Assembly (NCBI GenBank): GCA_900547305.1
Contig: URGH01000022.1
Coordinates: 1-33,379, forward strand
Origin: an uncultured Oscillospiraceae bacterium
GTDB taxonomy: Bacteria > Bacillota > Clostridia > Oscillospirales > Acutalibacteraceae
Direction: 5' to 3'
DNA: 33,379 nt
Under the pieces are notes generated by a model. It did not search any database. It saw nothing but the letters and a program-made list of their open reading frames with translations, and was not told where the DNA came from. The translations under genes and the position numbers were made by a program. Positions 15,664-24,500 of this stretch are shown one piece after another; positions within the stretch are counted from its first letter, which is position 1; each line of letters opens with the position of its first letter.

Positions 15664-16555
15664 ACGGAAAATTGCCGTATCCGCCACCACCGTGCTTACA
15701 TTGGCGATATTTATAATTGCCTTTGCAAACAAGGTTTTCGGCGATAAAATTCGCAGCACGTTTGCGCCGTCATCTTCCGATTTTGATAAAACGCAGGATT
15801 TTGTGAAAATAATGGACGTAGGGCAGGCGGACGCGGCGCTTATTTATTCAAACGGCTGCTCCGCGGTGATAGACGCAGGGCTTACCTCATCTGCCGACGA
15901 TATTTCGGCGGACTTAAAGAGTGCCGAAATAAAGGACATTGACGCGCTGCTTATAACTCACCTGCATATGGACCACGCGGGAGCGCTTGCCAAAATAGCC
16001 ATGAGCTTTCCCATAGATAACCTGATAATACCCAACCGCGACAGCTCCGCCGAGGCTATGCCCACGGTGAACGAGGCGGAGAAACGCGTGGTTGCCGAAA
16101 AGGGTAAGGTATTCACGGCGACAGAGGGTATGAACTTTAACATAGGTGAGTTTGAGGTTACGCTGCTGGCATACTTTCCCGACGCCACAAAGGAAAACGA
16201 CCGCTCGGTAATTACCATGGCGAAAATAGGGGACAAGAAATTTCTTTTCACGGGCGACGCCGAGAAAGCAACCGAAGCAGATGTACTTGCGGAAAAGCTG
16301 AATATCGATTGCGACGTGCTGAAAGTGGGTCACCACGGCAGTAAATCATCAAGCACTGCGGCGTTTTTAAAGGCGGCAAGCCCAAAATACGCCGCAATAT
16401 CCGTCGGGAAAGACAATATGTACTCCCACCCGAGTAATAAAACCATTGTTGCCCTTAAAAATTGCGGTGCTGAGGTTTACAGAACTGATAAAAACGGAGA
16501 CATATGCTTTTACGTTGAAAACGGTAACATACGGGTGGAAACCGAAAAGGAGTAA
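15647..16555 (+). CDS. Membrane-anchored metallo-beta-lactamase-fold hydrolase (ComEC C-terminal-like)
   Basis: 302 residues. A basic N-terminus and one transmembrane segment (about 11-30) precede a metallo-beta-lactamase domain with H105-L-H107-M-D109-H110, FLFTGDAEK and VGHHGSKSSST motifs. This is the standalone version of the hydrolase domain found at the end of the ComEC/Rec2 DNA-uptake channel, here without the channel. The domain should face outside. Such proteins are often annotated as competence-related or as phosphodiesterases, and the substrate is unknown. The start at 15647 lies inside the end of ftsK with GGCGGGGGAAG upstream, indicating translational coupling. Two bases separate it from YqeG. 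Confidence 0.87.
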   Translation: MKRRSKRKIAVSATTVLTLAIFIIAFANKVFGDKIRSTFAPSSSDFDKTQDFVKIMDVGQADAALIYSNGCSAVIDAGLTSSADDISADLKSAEIKDIDALLITHLHMDHAGALAKIAMSFPIDNLIIPNRDSSAEAMPTVNEAEKRVVAEKGKVFTATEGMNFNIGEFEVTLLAYFPDATKENDRSVITMAKIGDKKFLFTGDAEKATEADVLAEKLNIDCDVLKVGHHGSKSSSTAAFLKAASPKYAAISVGKDNMYSHPSNKTIVALKNCGAEVYRTDKNGDICFYVENGNIRVETEKE

Positions 16556-16557
16556 AT

Positions 16558-17061
16558 ATGCTGCTTAAACCCAATATTAAGCTTAGAAGAATAACCGATA
16601 TAACCCCCGAGCTTTTGAAAAGCCGCAATATTACGGGGCTTATACTTGATGTGGATAACACACTTTCGACCCATCACGGGCAAAAGCTGACCGACGGGCT
16701 TGAAAGCTGGCTTGCCATTATGCGGGAAAACGGAATAGCCCTTGTTATTCTTTCAAACTCAAAGGAAAAAAGGGTAAAGCCGTTTGCCGAAAAGATAAAT
16801 TTACCCTATGTAAGTTTAGGGCTAAAGCCGCTGCCCTTTAAATTCCGCCGCGCGCTGCGGGTAATAAAAACGGGCAGAAAAAGCACCGCTATTGTGGGCG
16901 ACCAAATTTTTACCGACACACTGGGCGGCAACCTTTTCGGGGTGACAACAATACTTTTAGACCCAATAAAGCCCGAAAGCTCGGCGCGCTTTAAATTCAA
17001 GCGGCGGCTTGAACGCGCGGTATTTAAAATTTACAAAATAAAAAACACGGAGGTGCGCTGA
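16558..17061 (+). CDS. YqeG-family HAD phosphatase
   Basis: 167-residue HAD-superfamily subclass IIIA phosphatase of the YqeG type. All four HAD motifs are visible: D31-V-D33-N-T (nucleophile and acid/base), ILSNS at 64-68, the lysine in K90-P91, and GDQIFTD (114-120) binding magnesium. It is cytoplasmic and its natural substrate is unsettled; related enzymes act on phosphatidylglycerophosphate. In B. subtilis yqeG precedes yqeH, aroE and other genes, an arrangement not seen here. It is embedded in the ftsK operon with a 2-nt gap upstream and one base before nfo. Confidence 0.9.
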   Translation: MLLKPNIKLRRITDITPELLKSRNITGLILDVDNTLSTHHGQKLTDGLESWLAIMRENGIALVILSNSKEKRVKPFAEKINLPYVSLGLKPLPFKFRRALRVIKTGRKSTAIVGDQIFTDTLGGNLFGVTTILLDPIKPESSARFKFKRRLERAVFKIYKIKNTEVR

Positions 17062-17062
17062 A

Positions 17063-17920
17063 ATGCCTAAATTCGGTCCGGCGGGAAACGCCGAAAGCTT
17101 TGCAAAAATGGGCTATAAAAACAGCCTTGACGTACCCGATTATATAGTTGAAATGGGGCTTGACTGCTACGAATACCAGTGCGGCAGGGGCGTAAACATA
17201 GGCGAGGAAAAAGCCCGCCTTTTGGGCGAAAAAGCAAAGGAAAAGGGAGTTTACCTCTCTCTCCATGCGCCGTATTATATTTCAATGTCCTCTGTTGAAG
17301 AGGGAAAACGCCTTAATTCGGTAAATTACATTTTGGCGTCGGCTAAAGCAGTAAACGCTATGGGCGGCAGCAGAATAGTTGTTCACACAGGCTCCTGCGG
17401 CAAAATTTCGCGCGAAAACGCGCTGGGGCTTGCAATTGACACAATGCGTAAATCGGTTGCGGCGCTTGATGATGCGGGGCTTTCCAATATTCACATCTGC
17501 CCCGAAACTATGGGCAAGGTAAACCAGTTGGGCACGCTGCATGAGGTTTTGGAGCTGTGCAAGGTGGATGAAAGGCTTATACCCTGCATTGATTTCGGGC
17601 ACCTGAACGCGCGGGACCAAGGTGTACTTAAAACAAAGGCGGATTTTGAAGAAATTTTCATTGCGATTAAAAATACGCTCGGCAGCGACCGACTTAAAAG
17701 CTTTCATTCGCATTTTTCCAAAATTGAATACACCGCGGGCGGCGAAAAGCGCCACCTGACCTTTGAGGACACGGTGTACGGACCTGATTACGAGCCGGTT
17801 ATGGAGCTTACCTATAAATACGGCTGCGACCCGGTGTTTATATGCGAATCGGCCGGCACGCAGGCAGAGGACGCAAAGCAAATGAAGAATTACTACAACA
17901 GTATACGAGGTGAAAAATAA
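17063..17920 (+). CDS. nfo: Endonuclease IV (AP endonuclease)
   Basis: 285-residue TIM-barrel enzyme that cuts DNA 5' of abasic sites in base-excision repair. The trinuclear zinc ligands are visible: H68 (SLHAPY), H108 (VVHTGS), E148 (CPETMGK), D177 and H180 (CIDFGHLNAR), H215/H217 (SFHSHFSKIEY), H231 and E262 (CESAG). The length fits the family (about 280). AGGTG lies upstream of the ATG at 17063, and the stop and the ATPase start share one base (TAATG). Spore formers use Nfo in outgrowth repair, consistent with a neighbouring SpoIIIE-like gene. Confidence 0.95.
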   Translation: MPKFGPAGNAESFAKMGYKNSLDVPDYIVEMGLDCYEYQCGRGVNIGEEKARLLGEKAKEKGVYLSLHAPYYISMSSVEEGKRLNSVNYILASAKAVNAMGGSRIVVHTGSCGKISRENALGLAIDTMRKSVAALDDAGLSNIHICPETMGKVNQLGTLHEVLELCKVDERLIPCIDFGHLNARDQGVLKTKADFEEIFIAIKNTLGSDRLKSFHSHFSKIEYTAGGEKRHLTFEDTVYGPDYEPVMELTYKYGCDPVFICESAGTQAEDAKQMKNYYNSIRGEK

Positions 17921-20505
17921 TGATATGGCACAGCACCGACCGCGCCGCCGTTTTAAAGGAGCTTGAGGTAGACGATAAAAAGGGGCTGCCCAACGGCGTT
18001 GCCGATATGCGGCTTGAAAAATACGGCAAAAATATTATTTCCGATTCGGGAAAGCCCACCTATTTAAAGCGGTTTTTATCGCAGCTTAACAGTAAGTTGG
18101 TTTTAGTGCTTATTATAACGGCGCTGCTTTCCTTTATTGTCTCGCTTATGTATAACGAGGTGAACAGCTTTTCACCGCTGCTGATAATCGGTATTGTAAT
18201 AATAAACGCGGCTATAAGCGCATATCACCTGCACACCTGCGATAACGCGCTCGACAGTATGAAAAGCGCCACCAACCCCACTGCCGCAGTGCTGCGGGAC
18301 GGAATAGTGAAAAATATAAACTCCGCGCTTTTGGTACCGGGCGATATTATTCTGCTTGAAGAGGGCGACTATATTTCGGCAGACGCGCGAATTATAGAAA
18401 GCAACGAATTTCGCTGCAATGAGGTATCGCTTACAGGCAGTGAAATACCGGTTGAAAAAAGCGGAGAGGGAATTTTTGAAGAAATAACCGCCGCGTGCGA
18501 CCGCTCAAATATGGTGTTTTCGGGCACAAGCGTAGCCCACGGCAACGCAAAGGCGGTGGTTGTGGCAACGGGGCTTAACACCGAAACAGGGCACACAACC
18601 GCAATTTTGCAGCAGACGGGTGAAAAAAAGCTCCCGCTTGAAAAAGAGCTTGACGGAATCGGCAAAATTGTTAATATTATAGTGCTCATAATCTGCGCCA
18701 TAGCCTTTATAATAGGGCTTATTCAAAACTTTTCAAGCGGCAATTTCGCCGCAATGACCCTGCGCGTGCTTGTAAACTCCGTGGCGCTGGCAGTAGCCGC
18801 CATACCCGAGGGGCTGCCCGCGGTTGCAACCGTTGTAGTGGCGGTGGGTATTCAGCGCATTGTTCAGGATAAAATAATAATAAAGGACTCTGACGCGCTT
18901 GAAACGCTGGGTAAAACCAACGTTATCTGCGCGGATAAAACAGGCATACTCACCCGCAACAAAATGCAGCTAAGCCGAATTTATGACGGCGATAAAATAA
19001 CCGACGTGGAAAGCGAGGCACTTACAGAAAAGCCCGCGCTTGTTTTAAAACTTGCCACCGCCTGCTCAACCCTCCGTAACGACCCGACCGAGGAGGCTAT
19101 AAAAAAAGCCTGCCTTGCCTATAGCTCAATGTCCGAAAAGGATATTGCGGGCTTTTTCCCGCGGCTGGGCGTAATTCCGTTTGACTCCGAGCGCAAGACA
19201 ATGACGGTTATTTCAATGATAAACGAAAAGCCCTTTGCAATAATAAAGGGCGCGCCCGAGGTGGTTCTGCCAGAGTGCGTGGGCATAAACGCGGAAGAAA
19301 TTTTAAAAATTAACGACGCTATGGCGAACGACGCTTTGAGAATTGTCTGCATTGCAATGCGCCCGCTTGAAAGCATACCCGCAAACCCCAACCCCGAGGA
19401 AATAGAGCACAGCCTTACCTTTGTGGGGCTGCTCGGCATTATAGACCCGCCGAGAGACAGCGTTATAGACGATATAGCCGCGTGCAGGGCGGCGGGAATC
19501 AGAACCGTTATGATGACGGGCGATAACCTTATAACCGCAAAATCAATTGCCCGCAGAATAGGCATTTTAACCGACGACAGCAGCGCCGTAACAGGCGAGG
19601 AGCTTTCGGCTTTAAGCGATGAGGAGCTGGCGCAAAACGTTAAAAGCTATTCTGTTTACGCGAGAATTTCGCCGCCCGATAAAACGCGCATAGTAAAGGC
19701 GTGGCAGCAAAACGGCGCCGTTGTTACCGTAACGGGCGACAGCGTGCAGGATACCGAAGCGCTTATAAGCGCCGATATAGGCTGCGCCATGGGCAAATTC
19801 GGCGCGGACGTAGCAAAAGGCACGGCGGATATAGTTATTTCAAACAGCCGCTTCGGCTCAATAGTTTGCGCAATAAAGGAAAGCCGTGGTCTCTTCGATA
19901 ATATAAGAAAATCGGTTTATTACCTGCTTTCCTGCAATTTTGCGGAGCTACTCTCGGTATTTGTGGGTATGCTTATATTCTCGGGCACGCCGCTTGCGGC
20001 AGTTCAGCTTTTGTGGATAAACCTGCTTACCGACTGCGCGCCCGCTATTTCGCTTAGTATGGAAAAGGCGGAGGACTCGGTTATGAAGCGCAAGCCATAC
20101 ACCGCGCTCGGCAGACTTTTTGACGGTAAATCGCTTATAGGTCTTGCAATACAAAGCATAACCATTACCGCCGCAACGCTTACAGCCTTTGCGCTCGGTA
20201 AAAGCTCGGGCAGCGCCGCCGCTATGACAATGGCGTTCGGGGTGCTCGGTATGTCGGAAATATTCCACTGCTATAATAACCGGCTTGACGGAACGCTTTT
20301 CAGCAAGCGAATTTTCGCAAACAGGTTTTTAAACCTTTCGGCAATACTCACGCTGTTTATTCTTATTTTCCTTATGATCACCCCTGCGGGCTACGTTTTC
20401 GGAATGACCGTAATTTCGGCTAAGCAGTTCTTTATCTGCCTGCTGCTGGCGTTTGCAATTGTCCCCGTAACGGAGATTATAAAACTTGTAACCAAGCGGG
20501 TTTAA
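17920..20505 (+). CDS. P-type cation ATPase (calcium-type, IIA-like) with altered signature motifs
   Basis: 861-residue membrane pump resembling bacterial SERCA/PMCA-type calcium ATPases. Seen: a PEGLP in the fourth membrane helix (AVAAIPEGLPAVATV), NLLTDCAPA in the sixth, KGAPE and PFDSERK in the nucleotide domain, and MTGDNLITAKSIARRIGIL. The phosphorylation site is D339 in DKTGILT, where the family has DKTGTLT. The actuator loop reads T172-G-S-E rather than TGES, and the hinge reads G-D607-S-V-Q-D611 rather than GDGVND. The metal-binding aspartates remain. It may be a divergent or slow pump. It is the last gene of the operon, followed by a strong terminator. Confidence 0.88.
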   Translation: MIWHSTDRAAVLKELEVDDKKGLPNGVADMRLEKYGKNIISDSGKPTYLKRFLSQLNSKLVLVLIITALLSFIVSLMYNEVNSFSPLLIIGIVIINAAISAYHLHTCDNALDSMKSATNPTAAVLRDGIVKNINSALLVPGDIILLEEGDYISADARIIESNEFRCNEVSLTGSEIPVEKSGEGIFEEITAACDRSNMVFSGTSVAHGNAKAVVVATGLNTETGHTTAILQQTGEKKLPLEKELDGIGKIVNIIVLIICAIAFIIGLIQNFSSGNFAAMTLRVLVNSVALAVAAIPEGLPAVATVVVAVGIQRIVQDKIIIKDSDALETLGKTNVICADKTGILTRNKMQLSRIYDGDKITDVESEALTEKPALVLKLATACSTLRNDPTEEAIKKACLAYSSMSEKDIAGFFPRLGVIPFDSERKTMTVISMINEKPFAIIKGAPEVVLPECVGINAEEILKINDAMANDALRIVCIAMRPLESIPANPNPEEIEHSLTFVGLLGIIDPPRDSVIDDIAACRAAGIRTVMMTGDNLITAKSIARRIGILTDDSSAVTGEELSALSDEELAQNVKSYSVYARISPPDKTRIVKAWQQNGAVVTVTGDSVQDTEALISADIGCAMGKFGADVAKGTADIVISNSRFGSIVCAIKESRGLFDNIRKSVYYLLSCNFAELLSVFVGMLIFSGTPLAAVQLLWINLLTDCAPAISLSMEKAEDSVMKRKPYTALGRLFDGKSLIGLAIQSITITAATLTAFALGKSSGSAAAMTMAFGVLGMSEIFHCYNNRLDGTLFSKRIFANRFLNLSAILTLFILIFLMITPAGYVFGMTVISAKQFFICLLLAFAIVPVTEIIKLVTKRV

Positions 20506-20518
20506 AATTTAACAGAAC

Positions 20519-20563
20519 AAAAAAGCCTCTGTACGGTTTTATTTTGCCGTACAGAGGCTTTTT
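20519..20563. terminator. Strong bidirectional terminator
   Basis: A 17-bp perfect stem, AAAAAGCCTCTGTACGG (20520-20536) with CCGTACAGAGGCTTTTT (20547-20563), and a 10-nt loop. A and T runs on the two flanks let it end both the plus-strand ATPase transcript and the convergent minus-strand operon. Confidence 0.96.
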
Positions 20564-20576
20564 ATATCAACTTTAT

Positions 20577-21407
20577 TTATAATGAGACGGAATATTTATC
20601 TGTTAAAGCAATAATATCACTGCTGTTTAATAAAACAATAACATGATTTGCGTCATAATATTCTTTTGAATTTATATTATTTATGAAATCCTCATATTTT
20701 ACTGTTTTGCCTTCGGAAAGCATCACATACCATTCTTCAATTCCCTTTATCTGATTTAAAACTATGTACGGAACAGTCGGCACTATGCTCGGCACATCGG
20801 GAGCGATTGCATATATTCCGATTAGCTTATCTTTCGTTCTGTATACCCTCGGCGCCGCATAATAAACGTCTGCCGATTGCAGCCTATGCAGGTATTCTTC
20901 AAGGTTATCTATACTGTTGCCGATTTGGGTCATCTCTTTAATACCTATTGAAATCGGATTATATATTCCGAACATTTCAAATTTCTCGTATTTGTTTTCT
21001 GCTATGCTTCTTTGTATCGACTGAAGCCCTGCGGCACTGCTGCGTTTATCACATTCAATGAATTTATCGGTATCGTTTAAACCGACCCTTTCATCTTCTC
21101 TTATGTAAGATTTGGCGTTCAGTTTTTTGCAAATTTTTTCTGTCACTTCATAGAATTTTTCAATTTCAGAGGGGGATGTCGGCAAATTCAGCATAAGTAC
21201 AATATCGGCGCCGTCTTGTGAAAGGTCTATTCCTCTTGCAAGCCTGTTTTTGTCATAAATCAAAGTATGCTCGGCGGTTTTGTTCGGCATAAGTCTGAAA
21301 TTTTCATCACATACGCCGCATGACAAGCCGGTCAGTTCGATTATATCATCAAAATTCAGTTTTTTTCTGAATAAAGAGTTTTGTCTTATCCTTACCGTTA
21401 CCGACAT
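20577..21407 (-). CDS. DUF4299-like uncharacterised protein
   Basis: 276 residues from the ATG at 21407, chosen over upstream in-frame codons because GGGAGAG lies just before it and the N-terminus then reads MSVTVRIRQNSLFRKKLNFDDII. This opening, the YDENFRL-like segment (here CDENFRLM) and LIYDKNRLARGIDL resemble the DUF4299 family of Firmicutes; this is from memory and moderately sure. No signal peptide or membrane helix is present. It is the last gene of the minus-strand asnB-azlC-azlD unit, 38 bases after azlD, and ends at the bidirectional terminator. Function unknown. Confidence 0.7.
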   Translation of the reverse strand: MSVTVRIRQNSLFRKKLNFDDIIELTGLSCGVCDENFRLMPNKTAEHTLIYDKNRLARGIDLSQDGADIVLMLNLPTSPSEIEKFYEVTEKICKKLNAKSYIREDERVGLNDTDKFIECDKRSSAAGLQSIQRSIAENKYEKFEMFGIYNPISIGIKEMTQIGNSIDNLEEYLHRLQSADVYYAAPRVYRTKDKLIGIYAIAPDVPSIVPTVPYIVLNQIKGIEEWYVMLSEGKTVKYEDFINNINSKEYYDANHVIVLLNSSDIIALTDKYSVSL

Positions 21408-21445
21408 ATTAGCTCTCTCCCTTATGATTGTTACAACCTGCGGTA

Positions 21446-21775
21446 TTATACAAACACAAACTGCACAAGCAGCATATAGCAAACCGTGCCGCCGAATATC
21501 GACAGCAGCATATTTTTGCGCCACAAATGCAGTGCGGTTAAAACGCAGAGCGAAATAAGCTCGGGCAGCCCGTGACTGCCCGATGTAACGCTGACGTTTT
21601 TAAGACAATAAACCACAAGCATACCGAATATTGCGGCGGGCAGCGCTTTGCCTAAGTAATTTATGTACTCGGGCGTTTTACGCTTGCCCGAAAAAAGCAG
21701 AAAGGGTAAAAAGCGAGTCAGCATTGTGGCAAGCGCACAAAGGGCTATGGTAATTATCTGCTGCGCTACCGTCAT
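21446..21775 (-). CDS. azlD: AzlD family branched-chain amino acid transport subunit
   Basis: 109-residue membrane protein with about four hydrophobic helices and the AzlD-typical ATMLTRFLPFLLF and YLGKALPAAIFGMLVVYCL segments. AzlD is the small partner of AzlC; together they export branched-chain amino acids and analogues such as 4-azaleucine. The start overlaps the azlC stop by four bases (ATGA), so the pair is translationally coupled and probably made in fixed ratio. Confidence 0.93.
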   Translation of the reverse strand: MTVAQQIITIALCALATMLTRFLPFLLFSGKRKTPEYINYLGKALPAAIFGMLVVYCLKNVSVTSGSHGLPELISLCVLTALHLWRKNMLLSIFGGTVCYMLLVQFVFV

Positions 21776-22467
21776 TGAAGACCACCCGACCCTTCAAGCG
21801 GCTTTTTGAACGCCGTAAGCAGCAAAAGCATAAGCCCCATTGTCGGCAGCATGAACGAATCTGCCCCGAATATAATGCGGCAGACAAGCGCCGAAAGCAC
21901 GCCTATTGCCGCGGTATAGTGCTTTTTTTCGGTCATAAGTCGGTCTAAAAATATCACGGCGAAAAGCGCCGTCATAACAAAATCAAGCCCCTTTGTATTA
22001 AAGGTAATAAGCGAGCCGAAAAGTCCGCCTAAAGTTGCCCCTAAAACCCAATATATCTGATTAAAAAGGGTTACGAAAAACATAAACCAGCCGCGGTCAA
22101 CATCTGCCGGTATATCGGCAACATAGTTTACCGAAAAGGTCTCGTCGCACATACCGTAAATCAGATAAAACTTTTTAAGTCCCGTGCCCTTGAATTTTTC
22201 AAGCATTGAAATGCCGTAAAACAGGTGGCGCGCCTGAATCATAAGGCTGACCGTAAAAACCTGCAGCGGCGCAAAGGGCGAAAGCAGCATTGAAACGGTA
22301 AGAAATTCAAGCGAGCCGCCGTATATTACCGCGCTCATAACCATGGGGTAAACAAAGCTGAACCCCGAAACATTCATATAAACGCCGTAGGAAAAGCCCA
22401 AAAACAGAAAACCCGCCATTATGGGTATTGTTTTGGGCCATGCGGCTTTAAACGCTTTTTTAAGCAT
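21772..22467 (-). CDS. azlC: AzlC family branched-chain amino acid transport subunit
   Basis: 231-residue inner-membrane protein with several hydrophobic helices. Typical AzlC segments are seen: GFLFLGFSYGVYMN, AVIYGGSLEFLTVSMLL, IQARHLFYGISM and YGMCDETFSVNY. It is the large subunit of the AzlCD exporter. The ribosome-binding site on the minus strand is CGGGGGAT, about 6 bases before the ATG. It starts 18 bases after asnB, indicating one transcript. Placement with asparagine synthetase suggests a shared amino-acid response, but no regulator gene (AzlB/Lrp) lies in the window. Confidence 0.94.
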   Translation of the reverse strand: MLKKAFKAAWPKTIPIMAGFLFLGFSYGVYMNVSGFSFVYPMVMSAVIYGGSLEFLTVSMLLSPFAPLQVFTVSLMIQARHLFYGISMLEKFKGTGLKKFYLIYGMCDETFSVNYVADIPADVDRGWFMFFVTLFNQIYWVLGATLGGLFGSLITFNTKGLDFVMTALFAVIFLDRLMTEKKHYTAAIGVLSALVCRIIFGADSFMLPTMGLMLLLLTAFKKPLEGSGGLQ

Positions 22468-22485
22468 AAAATCCCCCGGGATGAT

Positions 22486-24324
22486 TTAAACCTCCGTAAA
22501 ATATTGCTTATACCAAATTATAAAGGTATACACCGTCCATATTTTGCGGCTGTTATCCGCCTTGCCTGCACGGTGGTTATCAAGCAGCGCAACCAATTTT
22601 TCGGTATTAAAGAATTTCTCGGCTATTTCTCCCGTAAATTCTTCCTTTACCGTGTTATAGTATTTATCCTCTTTAAGCCATACCCTTATCGGCACGGGGA
22701 AGCCCAGCTTATCCTTTTCGGCGGTTAATTTCGGCAGAGTTTTCTCTGCGGCTTTTCTCAGCGCTAATTTTGTGGTCTTGGTGCTTACCCTGCAATTAAG
22801 CGGTATAGTTTCTGCCAGTTCCATAACCTTTTTATCAAGGAACGGCACACGCAATTCAAGCGAATTTGCCATACTTGTCTTGTCGGCTTTAAGAAGAATA
22901 TCACCCATAAGCCACATATTTATATCAAGGTACTGCATTTTGGTAATGTCATCCTTACCCTTTACCTCGTCATAAAACTTACTGCAAAGCACCTGCGGCG
23001 ATACGGCTCTTTTCGCGGTCTCGCTTTTAAGCAGCGCGTTTCGCTCCTTGGTGCTGAAAATTGAGGCGTTGCCTATAAAACGCTCCTCAATTGTTTTGCC
23101 GCGGCGCACAAGGTAGTTTATGCCGTGTTTTTGCGGCAAATGCTCGCAGATTTTTGAAATAACGCGGCGAATACCGAAGGGCAGCTTATCGTAAGCGGTA
23201 AGGGTTATCGGCTCTTGGTAAATGCGGTAGCCGCCGAAAAGCTCGTCCGCGCCCTCGCCCGACATTACCACCTTAACGTATTTGCTCGCAAGCTGACTTA
23301 CAAAGTAAAGCGCTATTGCGGCGGGGTCGGCAAGCGGCTCGTCCATATGGTACTGAATTTTCGGGAAAGTTCCCCAGTATTCCTCGGGAGTTATAATTTT
23401 TGAAATATTTTCAACGCCTATTGTATCGGCAAATTTCTTCGCGAAATGTATTTCATTGTAGCGGTCGCCGTCGGGGCTTTCAAAGCCTACGGTAAAGGTT
23501 TTATCAACATTTGCAGCCTCGGCAATATAGCTTGAGTCAATACCGCTCGAAAGGAAAGAGCCTACCTCAACGTCGGCTATCTTATGCGCCGCAACCGATT
23601 CGCGCACGGCTTTATCGGTAAGGTCGGAAAAATATTCAAGCACGCCGTCCTGCGCGTTGAAATCGGGCTTGAAATAGCGTGTTTTCTTCATTTCGCCGTT
23701 TTTAAAGGTGAAGTAATGCGCGGGCGGCAGCTTGTAAACGCCCTTGAAAAACGTTTCCTCTGTGGGGGAGTACTGGAACGAAAGGTAGTGCGCAAGCGCC
23801 TCCTCATTTAGCTCCTTTTTGAAATCGGGGTGTTCCAAAAACGACTTTATCTCCGAGCCGAAAATAAAGCTTTCGCCCATAAAGGTATAGTAAAACGGCT
23901 TTATGCCGAACATATCGCGCGCGGCAAAAAGCGAGCGGTCGCGGCGGTCAAAAATAACGAACGCAAACATTCCGCGAAGCCTCGGCACCATATTTTCGCC
24001 CCATTCCTCAAAGCCGTGCAGCAGCACCTCGCTGTCGGAATTATTGGCGAAAATATGCCCCTTTTCAAGTAATTCGGCGCGCAGCTCCTTAAAGTTATAT
24101 ATTTCGCCGTTAAAAACAAGCACCAAGGACTTGTCCTCATTGAACATAGGCTGTCCGCCCTCGGCAAGGTCTATAATGCTGAGCCGCCTGAAGCCGAGCG
24201 CAATATCGGTATCGACAAACTGCCCTGATGCGTCGGGTCCCCTGTGAACAATTCTGTCCATCATACGCCCGAGCACCGTGCCGTCGTCCTTTATATAATT
24301 TGTAAAGCCCGTAAAGCCACACAT
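22486..24324 (-). CDS. asnB: Asparagine synthetase B (glutamine-hydrolysing)
   Basis: 612-residue enzyme making asparagine from aspartate, ATP and glutamine. The N-terminal class II amidotransferase begins MCGFTGF, with C2 as the nucleophile after methionine removal. IVHRGPDASG and VFNGEIYNF are glutaminase motifs. The synthetase domain has the ATP-binding loop SSGIDSS (SGGLDSS in many homologues) and VMSGEGADELFGGY. AAGGAGCG precedes the ATG at 24324. It heads the minus-strand operon, transcribed from the promoter at 24360-24388, with a leader too short for a T-box. Confidence 0.97.
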   Translation of the reverse strand: MCGFTGFTNYIKDDGTVLGRMMDRIVHRGPDASGQFVDTDIALGFRRLSIIDLAEGGQPMFNEDKSLVLVFNGEIYNFKELRAELLEKGHIFANNSDSEVLLHGFEEWGENMVPRLRGMFAFVIFDRRDRSLFAARDMFGIKPFYYTFMGESFIFGSEIKSFLEHPDFKKELNEEALAHYLSFQYSPTEETFFKGVYKLPPAHYFTFKNGEMKKTRYFKPDFNAQDGVLEYFSDLTDKAVRESVAAHKIADVEVGSFLSSGIDSSYIAEAANVDKTFTVGFESPDGDRYNEIHFAKKFADTIGVENISKIITPEEYWGTFPKIQYHMDEPLADPAAIALYFVSQLASKYVKVVMSGEGADELFGGYRIYQEPITLTAYDKLPFGIRRVISKICEHLPQKHGINYLVRRGKTIEERFIGNASIFSTKERNALLKSETAKRAVSPQVLCSKFYDEVKGKDDITKMQYLDINMWLMGDILLKADKTSMANSLELRVPFLDKKVMELAETIPLNCRVSTKTTKLALRKAAEKTLPKLTAEKDKLGFPVPIRVWLKEDKYYNTVKEEFTGEIAEKFFNTEKLVALLDNHRAGKADNSRKIWTVYTFIIWYKQYFTEV

Positions 24325-24359
24325 AATTAAATTCGCTCCTTATAAAGCATAATAAACTC

Positions 24360-24388
24360 ATTATACACTAAAAATCCGCTCTTGTCTC
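24360..24388 (-). promoter_or_regulatory. Sigma-A-type promoter of the asnB operon
   Basis: On the minus strand, GAGACA (24388-24383), a 17-base spacer and a perfect TATAAT (24365-24360), 35 bases before the asnB ATG. Confidence 0.75.
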
Positions 24389-24437
24389 TATTTTTTTCAA
24401 AGAAAATAAAAATATTTAAAAACTCCGCTTTTCGGGA

Positions 24438-24466
24438 TAGACAAACCCGACGGTTTATTATATAAT
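24438..24466 (+). promoter_or_regulatory. Sigma-A-type promoter of guaA
   Basis: TAGACA (24438-24443), a 17-base spacer and TATAAT (24461-24466). The leader to the ATG at 24501 is about 28 nt, too short for a purine riboswitch. The promoter diverges from that of asnB. Confidence 0.85.
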
Positions 24467-24500
24467 ATAAATGTATCTTTTTTAAAAAGCGGAGGTTAAA

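Noticed and set aside
24389..24500. Purine riboswitch before guaA or T-box before asnB
   Set aside because: Both leaders, measured from good promoters, are about 30 nt or less, far too short for either RNA class.
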